Part shown: one piece after another, positions 1-8,765 of the stretch
How the letters are laid out: the number at the start of each line of letters is the position of its first letter
How positions within the stretch are numbered: the stretch's first letter is position 1
Source: Polyangia bacterium
Lineage (GTDB): Bacteria; Myxococcota_A; Polyangia; Nannocystales; Nannocystaceae
Direction: 5' to 3'
DNA: 64,000 nt
NCBI GenBank assembly: GCA_030430565.1
Contig: JAUIKS010000003.1
Span: forward strand, 186,001 to 250,000
The notes under the pieces: generated by a model
Told to the model about the DNA's origin: nothing
What the model saw: only the letters and a program-made list of their open reading frames with translations
Databases searched by the model: none
Made by a program: the position numbers and the translations under genes

Positions 1-1009
1 CCGCGACGTGGGCCAGCGCCGTCACCACGACCGGCTTTCGGTGCGAGACGAACGCGCGCAGCAGCTCGGCGCGCGCGTCGAAGTCAAAGGCCGCGAGCGT
101 GAACAGCGTGACCACGGCCATCGACAGGTCGTCGTCGTCGATCGTCTCGAGCTGCGCCTTCATGTCGGCGGCGCTCAGGTGCCAGGGGAACATCTCGATC
201 ATCCCCAGCGCGTCGACCGGGAGGTCCTCCGGCAGCCCGCAGCGGTGGTGCTTGTTGAACGCGCGCACCACCGCCCCGTCGTCGCGCGGCGCGTAGGTGA
301 TCGTGCCGACCAGCGGCCCGCAGCCGCGGACGAGATCGACCGCGACCCAGTCGAGCGTCAGCACGGCGCCCGAGAAGCCGCCGAGGAACGCGCTGGTGAG
401 CTGTCCGTTCGCGCGCTGCGGGTTGCCCTTGAGCGTGCCCTGCAGCAGCGGGTAGGTCGGCGTGTAGGGCGAGCCGACGTAGTGGTCCTCGATCGGCGCG
501 AGATCGTCGGCGAGGCCGAGCAGCAGGCGCAGGCGCGTCGTCGGCTCGGTGCGCGCGCGGCCCGGGCGATACTGCTCGAGCTTCTTCGCGATGGCCTCGG
601 GCGTCCCCTCGATCGGGATCCACAGCTGCGGCTCGTGATCGTCGGCGAGCGCGAGCAGCAGCACGCCCGGCCGCTGCCCGGCCCACAGCGTCGGTCGCGT
701 CGGCCGGCCGTCGGAGATGACGCGGGTGGGCCCCACCGCGATCGGCCACGCGCCGCGCACGAGTTCGCCCGCGAGCGCGCGCTTCGCTGGCGGCAGGTGC
801 GGAAACACGAGGTCCGGATTAAACCCCCGAAGTCGCGCGGCGATCTCCTCGTCCTCGAGCGGGCGCAGGCCCACGGCCGAGAACCGGCGCGAGCGCAGCG
901 GCGCCGTCCACTCCGGCGGGCGCGCCTCGACCTCGCGCGCGCGCTCGTCGTCGGGCGTCGCGCGGCTGTTGCTCTTGTTGTTTCGTTTGGGTCGGTCGCG
1001 TCGTGCCAT
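1..1009 (-). CDS. Unknown protein, 3' end cut by window edge
   Basis: The reverse-strand reading frame is open from an ATG at 1009 to the window edge, about 336 codons with no stop, so the C-terminus lies outside. The N-terminus is basic and polar (MARRDRPKRNNKSNSR) with no signal peptide, followed by a globular, Trp- and Pro-containing sequence. No catalytic motif or membrane segment that I recognise is visible. Codon use fits the neighbours, which supports a real gene. It is divergent from the STAS gene at 1159. Function unknown; a soluble cytoplasmic protein is the most that can be said. Confidence 0.6.
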   Translation of the reverse strand, partial: MARRDRPKRNNKSNSRATPDDERAREVEARPPEWTAPLRSRRFSAVGLRPLEDEEIAARLRGFNPDLVFPHLPPAKRALAGELVRGAWPIAVGPTRVISDGRPTRPTLWAGQRPGVLLLALADDHEPQLWIPIEGTPEAIAKKLEQYRPGRARTEPTTRLRLLLGLADDLAPIEDHYVGSPYTPTYPLLQGTLKGNPQRANGQLTSAFLGGFSGAVLTLDWVAVDLVRGCGPLVGTITYAPRDDGAVVRAFNKHHRCGLPEDLPVDALGMIEMFPWHLSAADMKAQLETIDDDDLSMAVVTLFTLAAFDFDARAELLRAFVSHRKPVVVTALAHVA

Positions 1010-1158
1010 GGCGTGCGTGCTGCCGAGCTAGGGCGCGCCGGATTGTGCCACGCTCGCGCGCAGGCGAGCGGCCGCCCTCCGCCGTTGGTGTAGTATTGTC
1101 GCTATTCTGCAGCGGACGCGCACGCTCGCGCGCCGCCGACGTCGACGCGGAGGGGTAG

Positions 1159-2262
1159 ATGCGAGTCAAGGGGCAGGAATTCGCCGTTAGCTACTACAAG
1201 GAGCGGGGCGTGGTCGTGTTCTCGGGCACGATGCGCCTGCGGAACGTGCGGGAGTACGACCAGATCCGCCAGGTGCTGCGCCACGCCCACGACGACGGCG
1301 ACGAGGCGCTCACGCTCGACTTCTGCGAGCTGAGGTTCCTCAACAGCTCCGGGATCACGATGCTCGGGCAGTTCTTGGTCGACGCGCGGCGAGCCGACAC
1401 CAAGCCGATCGTCCTGCGCGGCTCGAGCGAGCGGCCGTGGCAGTCGCGCTCGCTCGACACGCTGCGAAGGATCTGGCCGAAGATTCAGCTCGTCATCGAG
1501 AAGCCCGAGGAGCGCGCGGCCGAGCCCGAGCCCGAGGAGCACGAGGCGGAGGCCGACGCGGCCGCCGAGGCGCTGCCCGAGACCAACTCGATCTTCGGGC
1601 ACCTCGCGCGCAAGCAGACCGCCTTCGAAGACCACGCCTTCTTCGCGTTCCTGCGCACCAACCCCGAGACCTCCTGGGTGTGGGAGTTCATCCCGGGGAT
1701 GGGCTTTTGGGTCAAGACCTTCCAGGACATCCTGCGGCTCGTGCGTGAGCGCGTCGCCTCGACCGAGGCCGGCGCGATGGCGCAGCACATCCTCGAGGGC
1801 GACATCGGCCACGACGAGTGGTTCGTCACCGACCTCAAGGCGCTCGAGATGGAGCTGCCGACGGTGCTCGAGCTGTTCGGCCCGGCGCACCAGCACGTGC
1901 GGCTCGGCTCCTACGCGCTGGTCTCCGAGGTCTACCGCGCCGACAACGACGTGCTGCTGCTCGTGCTGCTGCTCGGCCTCGAGTCCGCGAGCTACGTGTT
2001 CTTCACCGGGATGGCCGCCTACCTCGAGGGCAACGAGTTCCCCGTCGAGCTCAAGTACTTCGGGCGCAACCACCTCAACGCCGAGCTCGAGCACGGCATC
2101 GTCGAGTCCGGGATGGACGCGATCGTCGAGGAGGCCTGCGCCCGCGACCCCGAGCTCTACGACGCCGCCGTCGCGCTGATCGAGCGGATCTTCGACGCGT
2201 TCACGCTGATGTTCGTCAACTTCCTGCCGCCCGAGCGGCGCGGGGAGCAGGCCGCGAGCTGA
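1159..2262 (+). CDS. STAS-domain protein with heme-oxygenase-like C-terminal domain
   Basis: Residues 1-110 look like a STAS (anti-sigma-factor antagonist) domain: the strand-loop segment FLNSSGITML holds the Ser that is the usual phosphorylation site in this family. An acidic Glu/Pro linker (about 115-140) leads to an all-helical domain of about 225 residues with spaced His and acidic residues (HILEGDIGHDEWF, HLNAELEHG), which resembles the TenA/PqqC/heme-oxygenase-like fold, some members of which bind di-iron or heme. An AGGGG-type ribosome site precedes the ATG. The gene ends 12 nt from the convergent SpoIIE phosphatase gene. Inference: its STAS Ser is the substrate of that phosphatase. 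The fold of the C-terminal half is by motif impression only. Confidence 0.75.
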   Translation: MRVKGQEFAVSYYKERGVVVFSGTMRLRNVREYDQIRQVLRHAHDDGDEALTLDFCELRFLNSSGITMLGQFLVDARRADTKPIVLRGSSERPWQSRSLDTLRRIWPKIQLVIEKPEERAAEPEPEEHEAEADAAAEALPETNSIFGHLARKQTAFEDHAFFAFLRTNPETSWVWEFIPGMGFWVKTFQDILRLVRERVASTEAGAMAQHILEGDIGHDEWFVTDLKALEMELPTVLELFGPAHQHVRLGSYALVSEVYRADNDVLLLVLLLGLESASYVFFTGMAAYLEGNEFPVELKYFGRNHLNAELEHGIVESGMDAIVEEACARDPELYDAAVALIERIFDAFTLMFVNFLPPERRGEQAAS

Positions 2263-2274
2263 GCGCGGGCGGGC

Positions 2275-5100
2275 TCAGGCGCTGCGGCGGATGATCATCA
2301 TCGTGATGTCGTCGAGCTGCTTGTCCATGAAGCGCTTCAGGTCGCTCAGGATCGCGGCCTTCATCGCGTCGGGCGCGAGATGGGCGTGGCGCGTGATGCT
2401 CTCGATGAACGCCTCGACCTCCCACATGTCGCCGCGGCTGTTCTCGGCCTCGATCACGCCGTCGGTGTAGAGCACCATCGTGTCGCCGGGGTCGAGGTGG
2501 ATCACCCGGCTCTCGAAGATCCCGCTGATGTCCGGCACGAAGCCGAAGAAGATGCCCGGCAGCGGCACGCGCTCGCAGCGGCCCGTCGCCGCGCGGTGGA
2601 TCAGGATGTCCTCGTGCGCGCCCGCGACCTCGTAGTCGCCGTCGCCGACGCCCTTGAGCAGGCCGAAGGTCAGGTGGTGGCTCTCGCCGAGCAGCTGGAT
2701 GTCCTCGTAGAGCACCCGGTTGAGCTGGGTCAGGATCGCCTCCATCGAGAGCTCTTGGTTCGCGCGGATGATCGTGCGGATGATGCAGTGCGTCATCAGC
2801 ATGATCAGCCCCGAGGTCACGCCGTGCCCGGAGACGTCGCCGATCCCGTACCAGGTGTGGCCGCGCTCGTCGCGGATGATGTCGTAGTAGTCGCCCCCGA
2901 CCTCGTCGGCCGGGATCATCGTCGCCGCGGTCGTCTGCTTGCTCGCGCCCTGGATCATCGGCAGCAGCGCGAGCTGGATCCGCTCCGCGACCTCCATCTC
3001 CTGGACCACGCGCAGGCGCTCCTCCTCCTTGCTGTGATCCGTGAAGATGCAGGTGTAGCCGACCTGGCTCCCGAGCTCGTTGATCGCCGGCGTCGCGGTG
3101 AGGAACACGCGCCGCCGCGTGCCGTCGCTGCTGATCACGTTGAACACGCCCGAGCAGGCGCCCTCGCGCGCGGTCGTCTCCTCGACCGTCGACCACGCGA
3201 GCTCGCCCGCGTCGTCGCGCAGCAGCTCCGGCAGCGGCTCGCTCCCGGTGTGCCCCATGACCTTGCGGTAGCCGGAGTTCTCGAACAGGATCCGCCCGTC
3301 GTAGGTGATCCCGAGGATCCCGACCTGCTGCGTCGAGCGCAGCACGTTCTCGAGGTGCGTCGAGACGGTCACCTGGTCGACCGCGGTCCGCAGCATCTCC
3401 TGCGAGAGCACCATCCAGCGCTCCTCGTGGAGCTGGATGTTTCGCCACAGGCGCGCGTGCACCGGGTCCTCGAAGCCCCGCTCCGCCTGGTCGTACAGGA
3501 TGCCCGGGTAGACGGTCGAGTCGAGGATCCGCCGCAGCCCCGCGTCCTCGGGCGCGAGCTTCGGCGCGAGCGGCTCGGGCGGCTCGGGCCGCGCGCCCTC
3601 GTCGACGCGGATCCGCCAGAGGTTGTCGTAGTTGAAGTGCCCGCTGACGCCGATCGGGATGTCGTAGCCGCGCCGCAGCCCGCAGCAGACCTGCGTGCGG
3701 ATCGTGTACAGCATCAGCGCCTCGTCGTAGGCGTAGCGGTCGAGGCCCGCGAGCGCGCGCTGCATCGCGGCGGGCTCGATCTGGACTGCGGTCTCGAGGA
3801 ACTTGGCGTCGTAGTCCGGCGACTGCGTGAGCGAGAAGACGCCCTGGCTGAACAGGAAGATCGCGTGGTGAAACAGGCCGTGCAGCGTGAAGTTGTCGAC
3901 GTTCGCCAGCGCGAAGTCGCCGTCGTAGGGCTTGCCCTCGCGGATCCGCGCGGTCACGACCCGCGCGAGCCACTCGGGCCGCGGCACGATGTCGGCCTCG
4001 AGGCGCACGCCGACGTTCTCGAGGAACACCCGCACCAGGCGGTAGACCGACGCGCAGGACTCGCTGACGAGCCCGCGCAGCGTGAAGCCGCGCGCGTAGC
4101 CGGCCTCGGCGAGCAGCTGCTGCGCGTGATCGGGGTCGTAGGGGTAGGGCGTGATCTTGGCGTCGTAGCCGACCTGTCCCGGGGTTAATAACGACGCCTG
4201 CGGCGAGGCCCAGCCGTGGTTCGAGATCTGGCACAGCAGGTGGCGGTGGACCGCGTAGTTCAGCGCCAGGCGCACGCGCTTGTCGGCGAGCGGCCCGCGC
4301 TGCGAGAGCAAGAACCAGTGCGAGAGCGCCGCCTCGCGCCGACGCAGCACGAGCTGCTCCGAGCCCAGCTCCATGATCCGGCGCGCGTCGTGGGGGTCGA
4401 GGTTGATCGCGATGTCGAGCTGACGGGCCGCGAGCGCGTCGACCCAGTCTTTTTGGTCCATGATCGGGAACACGAGCTCGTCGATCGTCACGAGCCCGCT
4501 CCAGTGCTCGGGGTTGCGCGTCAGCACGATCTCGTCGCCCTTGCGCCAGCGCTTAAACGCGTAGGCGCCCGTGCCGATCGGGTGGCGGTGGAGCGCGCCC
4601 GGGCCCTCGCGCTCGAGGATCGAGCGCGGGTAGACGGCGCTGGCGATGTGCAGCCGGTTGAGCAGCATCCCGTCGGGGAACGCGGTCCGCAGGCGCACGC
4701 GGTAGTCGCTGATGCGCTCGCAGTCGGCGATCACCGAGAGGATCCCCTGACCCTGCCCCGAGCGGTTCGCCGGATCGAGGTGCGCCTTAAAGGTCGCCAC
4801 CACGTCGTCGGCCGAGAACGCGTCGCCGTTGTGGAAGCGGACCCCCTCGCGCAGATCGAACTCCATCGTCAGCGGGTCGACGCGCCGCCACGTGACCGCG
4901 AGGCCAGGCTGCACGGCGCCGGCGCAGTCGATGTACACGAGCGAGTCCGCGATCGCCGGGTACACGATCCCCGACTCTGGATCGAAGGCGTGGAACGAGT
5001 CGCAGGCGGAGGGGTCCGACGACAGCGCGCCGAGCCGAACGACCTGCCGCGTGGCCGGGTTGTGGTGGGGTCGCTTCTCCATCGCTTGTTCGCTCGCCAT
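2275..5100 (-). CDS. Family-5 solute-binding domain fused to PAS and SpoIIE (PP2C) phosphatase
   Basis: About 941 residues from the ATG at 5100 (a GTG at 5124 is also possible). Residues about 30-480 match a family-5 peptide/nickel solute-binding protein (the segments around 'LREGVRFHNGDAFSADDV' and 'GTGAYAF' are typical). A PAS-like stretch follows at about 560-690, then a PP2C-type SpoIIE phosphatase at about 715-935 with the metal-binding motifs GGDYYD, GDVSGHG and YTDGV intact. There is no signal peptide and no membrane helix, so the binding domain should sit in the cytoplasm, as in SgrR. Inference: a ligand-controlled phosphatase that acts on STAS proteins; the facing gene at 1159 is the obvious candidate. 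Confidence 0.85.
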   Translation of the reverse strand: MASEQAMEKRPHHNPATRQVVRLGALSSDPSACDSFHAFDPESGIVYPAIADSLVYIDCAGAVQPGLAVTWRRVDPLTMEFDLREGVRFHNGDAFSADDVVATFKAHLDPANRSGQGQGILSVIADCERISDYRVRLRTAFPDGMLLNRLHIASAVYPRSILEREGPGALHRHPIGTGAYAFKRWRKGDEIVLTRNPEHWSGLVTIDELVFPIMDQKDWVDALAARQLDIAINLDPHDARRIMELGSEQLVLRRREAALSHWFLLSQRGPLADKRVRLALNYAVHRHLLCQISNHGWASPQASLLTPGQVGYDAKITPYPYDPDHAQQLLAEAGYARGFTLRGLVSESCASVYRLVRVFLENVGVRLEADIVPRPEWLARVVTARIREGKPYDGDFALANVDNFTLHGLFHHAIFLFSQGVFSLTQSPDYDAKFLETAVQIEPAAMQRALAGLDRYAYDEALMLYTIRTQVCCGLRRGYDIPIGVSGHFNYDNLWRIRVDEGARPEPPEPLAPKLAPEDAGLRRILDSTVYPGILYDQAERGFEDPVHARLWRNIQLHEERWMVLSQEMLRTAVDQVTVSTHLENVLRSTQQVGILGITYDGRILFENSGYRKVMGHTGSEPLPELLRDDAGELAWSTVEETTAREGACSGVFNVISSDGTRRRVFLTATPAINELGSQVGYTCIFTDHSKEEERLRVVQEMEVAERIQLALLPMIQGASKQTTAATMIPADEVGGDYYDIIRDERGHTWYGIGDVSGHGVTSGLIMLMTHCIIRTIIRANQELSMEAILTQLNRVLYEDIQLLGESHHLTFGLLKGVGDGDYEVAGAHEDILIHRAATGRCERVPLPGIFFGFVPDISGIFESRVIHLDPGDTMVLYTDGVIEAENSRGDMWEVEAFIESITRHAHLAPDAMKAAILSDLKRFMDKQLDDITMMIIRRSA

Positions 5101-5289
5101 CCGGCCCGCGCGCGCTCCGTGCACGACGCGAGATCAGTGTTCGTACAATCGAGGACGCCCCGGCGCAGCGAGGCGAGCTCAGCCGATTCTACTTCGCGCG
5201 GGTCTACGTATGCACGAGTCGACCGCGCGCGCGAGCGCGCCTCGGTCAGCGGAGCGCCGAGCCGCTGCGGCGAAGGTCCACGCGCGAGC

Positions 5290-5973
5290 CTACGAGGGCA
5301 TCGGCCAAAAGTGCCCCATGAACAGCTGCCGATCGAGCCGGTGACCGTGCAGCATGCGGATCAGCGCGGGCTCGTAGACCACCTGCGGGCGGAACCAGTC
5401 GAGGTCCTGGGTCGCCGCGAGCTCCTGAAAGCAGCTGCGCTCGAGGCGGCCGACGACCCGCGCGTGCTCGACGGCGCCGGCGATCACGTCGTAGATGTAG
5501 ACCTTCTGGTCCTCGTCGAGCTTGGCCGACGGCACGCGCACGCGCGCGGCGACCAGCGGCACGCTCTTGAGCTCGGGGTCGATGAGCAGCGAGTCCGCGT
5601 CCTCGGCGAAGTAGCTCGTCAGCAGCGTCTGCGTGCGCGACGTGTGGTCGTCGGGCGGCCAGGCGTCGAGCTCGACGAGCGGCGCGCCCTCGGGGTGCTC
5701 GCTGCTCCAAGACTCGATCGCGGCGCTGGCCGCCTGGGCGCAGCGCTGGACGTACTCCTCGTACGACTCCCCGCGCGACCACGCGACGCGCTCGCGGCCG
5801 TGCTCGTGGATCTCGCGGCCGCGCTCGAGGCGGCGCGTGACCGAGTGCGGGGCCCAGCCCGCGCGCGCGAACTGCTCGATCGCCGCGCGGGCGTCGGCGC
5901 ACGTCAGCAGCAGCCGGCGCTCGTGTCGAGAGCGGGCGCGCAGCGACTCATCGATGATCTCAATTGGGAACAT
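5290..5973 (-). CDS. Unknown protein of 227 residues
   Basis: Starts at ATG 5973. Soluble, rich in Arg, Glu and Ala, with several Trp and His; no signal peptide, membrane helix or motif that I recognise. Around residue 25 the segment 'LTCADARAAIEQFARAGWAP' has the look of a small helical unit, and the C-terminal part (HGHRLDRQLFMGHF) carries several His. It lies 190 bp upstream of, and on the same strand as, the solute-binding/SpoIIE gene, so it may share its transcript, but the gap is large. Function unknown. Confidence 0.6.
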   Translation of the reverse strand: MFPIEIIDESLRARSRHERRLLLTCADARAAIEQFARAGWAPHSVTRRLERGREIHEHGRERVAWSRGESYEEYVQRCAQAASAAIESWSSEHPEGAPLVELDAWPPDDHTSRTQTLLTSYFAEDADSLLIDPELKSVPLVAARVRVPSAKLDEDQKVYIYDVIAGAVEHARVVGRLERSCFQELAATQDLDWFRPQVVYEPALIRMLHGHRLDRQLFMGHFWPMPS

Positions 5974-6157
5974 GTCTCAAGCGACTAGTTGCAGAGGGTG
6001 AGGTTCGGAGGGCGCGTTGGCGTGAGCGTACCGCCTGCTCGGGCCGCGCGGAGGTGAGCCGGCCGCCCGGGTTGCCTTCGCAGTATGCACGATGCGGCGG
6101 CCAGACTCGAAGCGCTCGCCGCCGGCGCGCACGAGCGCGCGAGCGCGAACGGCGTGG

Positions 6158-6163
6158 TACCCT
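6158..6163 (+). promoter_or_regulatory. -10 element, leaderless start
   Basis: TACCCT ends 9 nt before the GTG at 6173, so transcription would begin at or next to the start codon. Confidence 0.45.
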
Positions 6164-6172
6164 CGCTCCATT

Positions 6173-7147
6173 GTGGCTTGGCGTAGCGAGGTGGGATGGG
6201 GTCGCGCGGGCGTCACGTCAGCGTCCGCGTTTGCGGCGCTGCTGATGACGAGCGCGCTCGCGTGCGGTGACAGCGAGGGCGCGACCGACAGCGCGGGCGC
6301 GACCGACAGCGACAGCGCCGGGACCAGCGACAGCGGCGGCCCCGGCAACGAGCCGGTCCCGCTCGACCCAGGCGCCTACACGTACACCCTCGAGCAGAGC
6401 CCGAGCGGCCTGCCGCTGTGGACCACGCCGGTCACGCGCAAGCTGCAGACCAGCGATCGCGCCCCGGAGACGACGGGGGACGGGCTGCGGCTGAGCGCCG
6501 CGCGCGGCGAGTTCGAGCCGGTCCAGCTGGTCGTCGGTCCCGCCTCCGGCGAGCTGACGGTCGCGCTCGATCCCTTCCCGCAGCTCGGCGCGGGTCAGCG
6601 CGTCGAGCTCGCGGTCGCCGGCTACGAGCAGGGCTGGGTCGAGACGCTGAGCCCGCTGAGCGGCGGCGCCGCAGTCACCCTCGACGCCGCGCAGCCGGTC
6701 CCGATCTGGCTCACCGTCTACGTGCCCAAGGACGCGCCCCCGGGCGATCACGAGACCACGCTCTCGCTCTCCGGCGGCGCGTTCGGGACCGTCACCGTGC
6801 CCGTGCGCCTCTACGTGTTCGACTTCGAGCTCCCAGACGAGACGCACTTCGCGACCCAGCTCAACGTCGACGTCGCGAGCCTGATCCCCGAGGGCGGTGA
6901 CACCGACGACGCCAAGGACCTGCTGTGGGAGCACCGGCTGACGCCGAAGTCGGTGACCTGGCCCAGCGGCTTCAAGTGGAACATCACCTGGGACAACGCG
7001 AGCGCGCCCCAGCCGTGTGAGGCGTTCTACGACGAGCCCGACGAGGGCGACGCCTACAGCATCGGCTGGCTCGCGCGCCGCTACATCCTCGGCGAGGGCT
7101 GGAACGGCGTCGGCTTCCCCAACGCGATGTTGTTTCAGTTCGTCGAC
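6173..7147 (+). pseudogene. DUF4091 (GH123-like) lipoprotein, 5' part, interrupted
   Basis: The open frame from GTG 6173 begins with a lipoprotein signal (LLMTSALAC lipobox) and a Ser/Asp/Gly/Thr-rich linker, then a beta-sandwich region (about residues 60-230) and the start of the catalytic (beta/alpha)8-type region of DUF4091 proteins, which are related to GH123 glycosidases. It breaks off after FQFVD at 7147; the frame runs on to a stop at 7222 through sequence unrelated to the family. The missing continuation (NSTPRPQTLCG) is found in frame at 11152. Joining 7147 to 11152 restores one uninterrupted frame. It could still make a truncated secreted protein. A GTG/ATG further upstream (6092) is open but lies before the promoter-like TACCCT. 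Confidence 0.8.
7137..7147 (+). repeat. Left copy of 11-bp direct repeat flanking the insert
   Basis: AGTTCGTCGAC, identical to 11141-11151. The last 7 bases (CGTCGAC) are the minimal duplicated target. Confidence 0.75.
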
Positions 7148-7324
7148 GACTCACCCCGTGCCCTCCGCGAGCGGCGGCGGGAGCCGGCGAGAGCCCGAAT
7201 TTCGTCGTCTTTGGCGTGCTGAGGGGCGAATTCGCGGACGGTCGAGCACGCGGGAGGGGGTGCGCGCACGCCCTCGTGTGCGGAGCGTTGGTCACATAAA
7301 GGGAACATCTCGTCCGCGCCTCAC

Positions 7325-7330
7325 TACAAT
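7325..7330 (+). promoter_or_regulatory. -10 element, leaderless start
   Basis: TACAAT ends 7 nt before ATG 7338; GGAACA at 7302-7307 sits 17 bp further upstream where a -35 element would be. Confidence 0.5.
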
Positions 7331-7337
7331 CCCGCTC

Positions 7338-7961
7338 ATGTCCGCGTCCAAACCGCTCTCCGTGACCGTGCTCGACAACGGCCCCCTCAAGATCACGGGC
7401 GACAGGCTCACGGTCCGCTACTGCGGCGAGCCGGTCGAGCTCGAGGAGGGCGCGCCGGTGGTCCTGTGCCGCTGCGGCGAGAGCGAGAACGCGCCGTTCT
7501 GCGACGGCAGCCACGCGCGGACGAACTTCGTCGCCGAGCCGCCCGCGGGCCCGCGTCGAGAGCTGCGCGTTTGGGAAGGTCAGACCATCCGCACCTTCTT
7601 TAACCCCAGCGCGTGCATGCACGTGTTCTACTGCAAGCCGCTGAAGGAGCTGCGCGCGCGCGAGCAGGCGGGCGACGCGTCGGCGGCGGCCGAGATCGCG
7701 CGGGCCGTGCGTTCATGCCCCTCGGGCGCGCTGAGCTATGAGACCAAGGGCGAGGCCGCGCTCGCCGGGGTCGAGCCGGACGCGGCCGCCGACATCGAGA
7801 TCGTCGAGGGCGGCGAGCTCCGGATCCAGCGCGGCTTCGAGATCAACTGCGAGCTGCAAGCGCGCCAGGCGGCTGACCGCGCGACGCTGTGTCGCTGCGG
7901 TCTCTCCAAGAACAAGCCGTGGTGCGACGGTCGCCACCGCAAGCGCGAGAACTTCCGCTGA
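7338..7961 (+). CDS. CDGSH iron-sulfur protein with two CDGSH motifs and a divergent 4Fe-4S segment
   Basis: 207 residues from ATG 7338. Two CDGSH-type motifs are clear: CRCGESENAPFCDGSH near residue 45 and CRCGLSKNKPWCDGRH at the C-terminus. Each should bind a 2Fe-2S cluster with 3 Cys and 1 His. Between them a segment with Cys residues (ACMHVFYCK ... RSCPSGAL) resembles the divergent 4Fe-4S monocluster domain that often accompanies CDGSH domains. No signal peptide, so cytoplasmic; likely electron transfer or redox sensing. Upstream in-frame codons exist but the TACAAT promoter marks ATG 7338 as the start. First gene of the insert. Confidence 0.88.
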   Translation: MSASKPLSVTVLDNGPLKITGDRLTVRYCGEPVELEEGAPVVLCRCGESENAPFCDGSHARTNFVAEPPAGPRRELRVWEGQTIRTFFNPSACMHVFYCKPLKELRAREQAGDASAAAEIARAVRSCPSGALSYETKGEAALAGVEPDAAADIEIVEGGELRIQRGFEINCELQARQAADRATLCRCGLSKNKPWCDGRHRKRENFR

Positions 7962-7965
7962 CGTC

Positions 7966-8140
7966 TCAGCCACCCGCGCTCAGCAGCTCGGGCCACGTGA
8001 GCCAGACGACGCTGCACCACGAACACGACGAGCGCGCGGATCAGGCTCGACGCCCAACCTGTCCCGAAGGCGTGGCAGAACAGGCCGACCAGCTCCGTGT
8101 CGCAGACACGGCAGCGCGTCGGCCTCGCCTCGTCGCTCAC
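7966..8140 (-). pseudogene. Possible small zinc-ribbon protein, perhaps frameshifted
   Basis: From GTG 8140 the reverse strand reads a short CxxC...C sequence (CRVCDTELVGLFCHAFG) followed by a hydrophobic stretch (SSLIRALVVFVV). The second knuckle has Phe where Cys is expected. The original frame then runs antisense into the CDGSH gene, which is unlikely, whereas a +1 shift near 8050 gives a hydrophobic C-terminus ending at a TGA at 7966, just clear of the CDGSH stop. It lies directly downstream of the GIDE gene. Could be a real small membrane protein, a decayed one, or chance. Confidence 0.25.
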
Positions 8141-8152
8141 CCTTGATCGCGC

Positions 8153-8671
8153 TCACGCCTCCTCGACGCGGGTGATCGAGTCGGCCTTGACCACGACCTG
8201 ATAGGGCGCGCGCCGGTGCGGGCTGCCGGCGCTGTGGCGCTCGACGACCTTGCCCTGGACCGTGACGCGCTCGCCCGGCGCGAGGTAGTCGGTCTCCGCC
8301 TTCATCTCGATGCCGTGGGTCTCGAACATGCGCCCGTGCAGCTGGATCAGGTCCTGGCCGGGCTCGACGCGGATCAGCGCGGCGCCGGAGCTGTCGCGCA
8401 GCAGGAAGTCTCGGGCCTGATGCGCGCGCGTGATGATCTCCATCCCGTCGCCGATGATCCCGTATGCCCGTGAGGCCATCCCGCTCGCGCGGCCCATGTA
8501 GTGCACCATCACCGCGGGCTCGCCGGTCAGCGGGCACAGCAGCGCCTCGGCCTCCTCGAGCGTCTCGATCACGCCCGTGATCACGACCTTCCCCGCCGTC
8601 GCCGACGCGATCGTCTCGTGCTCCTGGTAGCTGGGCGAGAACCACTCGATCAGCGAGGTGAAGAGGCCCAC
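8153..8671 (-). CDS. GIDE-domain protein (MUL1/E3 ligase-like, no RING)
   Basis: 172 residues from GTG 8671. The N-terminus (VGLFTSLIEWFSPSYQEH) is amphipathic. The body matches the GIDE domain of the eukaryotic mitochondrial ligase MUL1/MULAN: a conserved 'pFxLrDssGaalIrVepg' type segment and a C-terminal 'LAPGERVTVQGKV' strand pair. Eukaryotic members carry a RING finger; none is present, so ubiquitin-ligase activity is not implied. Bacterial GIDE proteins are of unknown function. A TACTAT hexamer (8681-8686) ends 9 nt before the GTG. Divergent from the PARP gene with about 95 bp between them, suggesting shared control. Confidence 0.7.
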   Translation of the reverse strand: MGLFTSLIEWFSPSYQEHETIASATAGKVVITGVIETLEEAEALLCPLTGEPAVMVHYMGRASGMASRAYGIIGDGMEIITRAHQARDFLLRDSSGAALIRVEPGQDLIQLHGRMFETHGIEMKAETDYLAPGERVTVQGKVVERHSAGSPHRRAPYQVVVKADSITRVEEA

Positions 8672-8680
8672 GCGGGCATC

Positions 8681-8686
8681 ATAGTA
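8681..8686 (-). promoter_or_regulatory. -10 element, leaderless start
   Basis: On the reverse strand TACTAT ends 9 nt before GTG 8671 of the GIDE gene, inside the divergent GIDE/PARP promoter region. Confidence 0.5.
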
Positions 8687-8765
8687 CGAACAGGGGCACC
8701 CGGCGCGGTTGCGCGCCGCGGCGCGCGCCTCCCACGGTATCGTCCGCCGAACGACGAGGGACGAG

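Noticed and set aside
8..1093. Long forward open frames opposite the first gene
   Set aside because: Arg/Ala/Gly-rich shadow of the reverse-strand gene, typical of very GC-rich DNA; the reverse frame has balanced composition.
2380..4188. 600-codon forward frame
   Set aside because: Antisense to the solute-binding/SpoIIE gene, made of Val/Arg/Asp runs with no domain.
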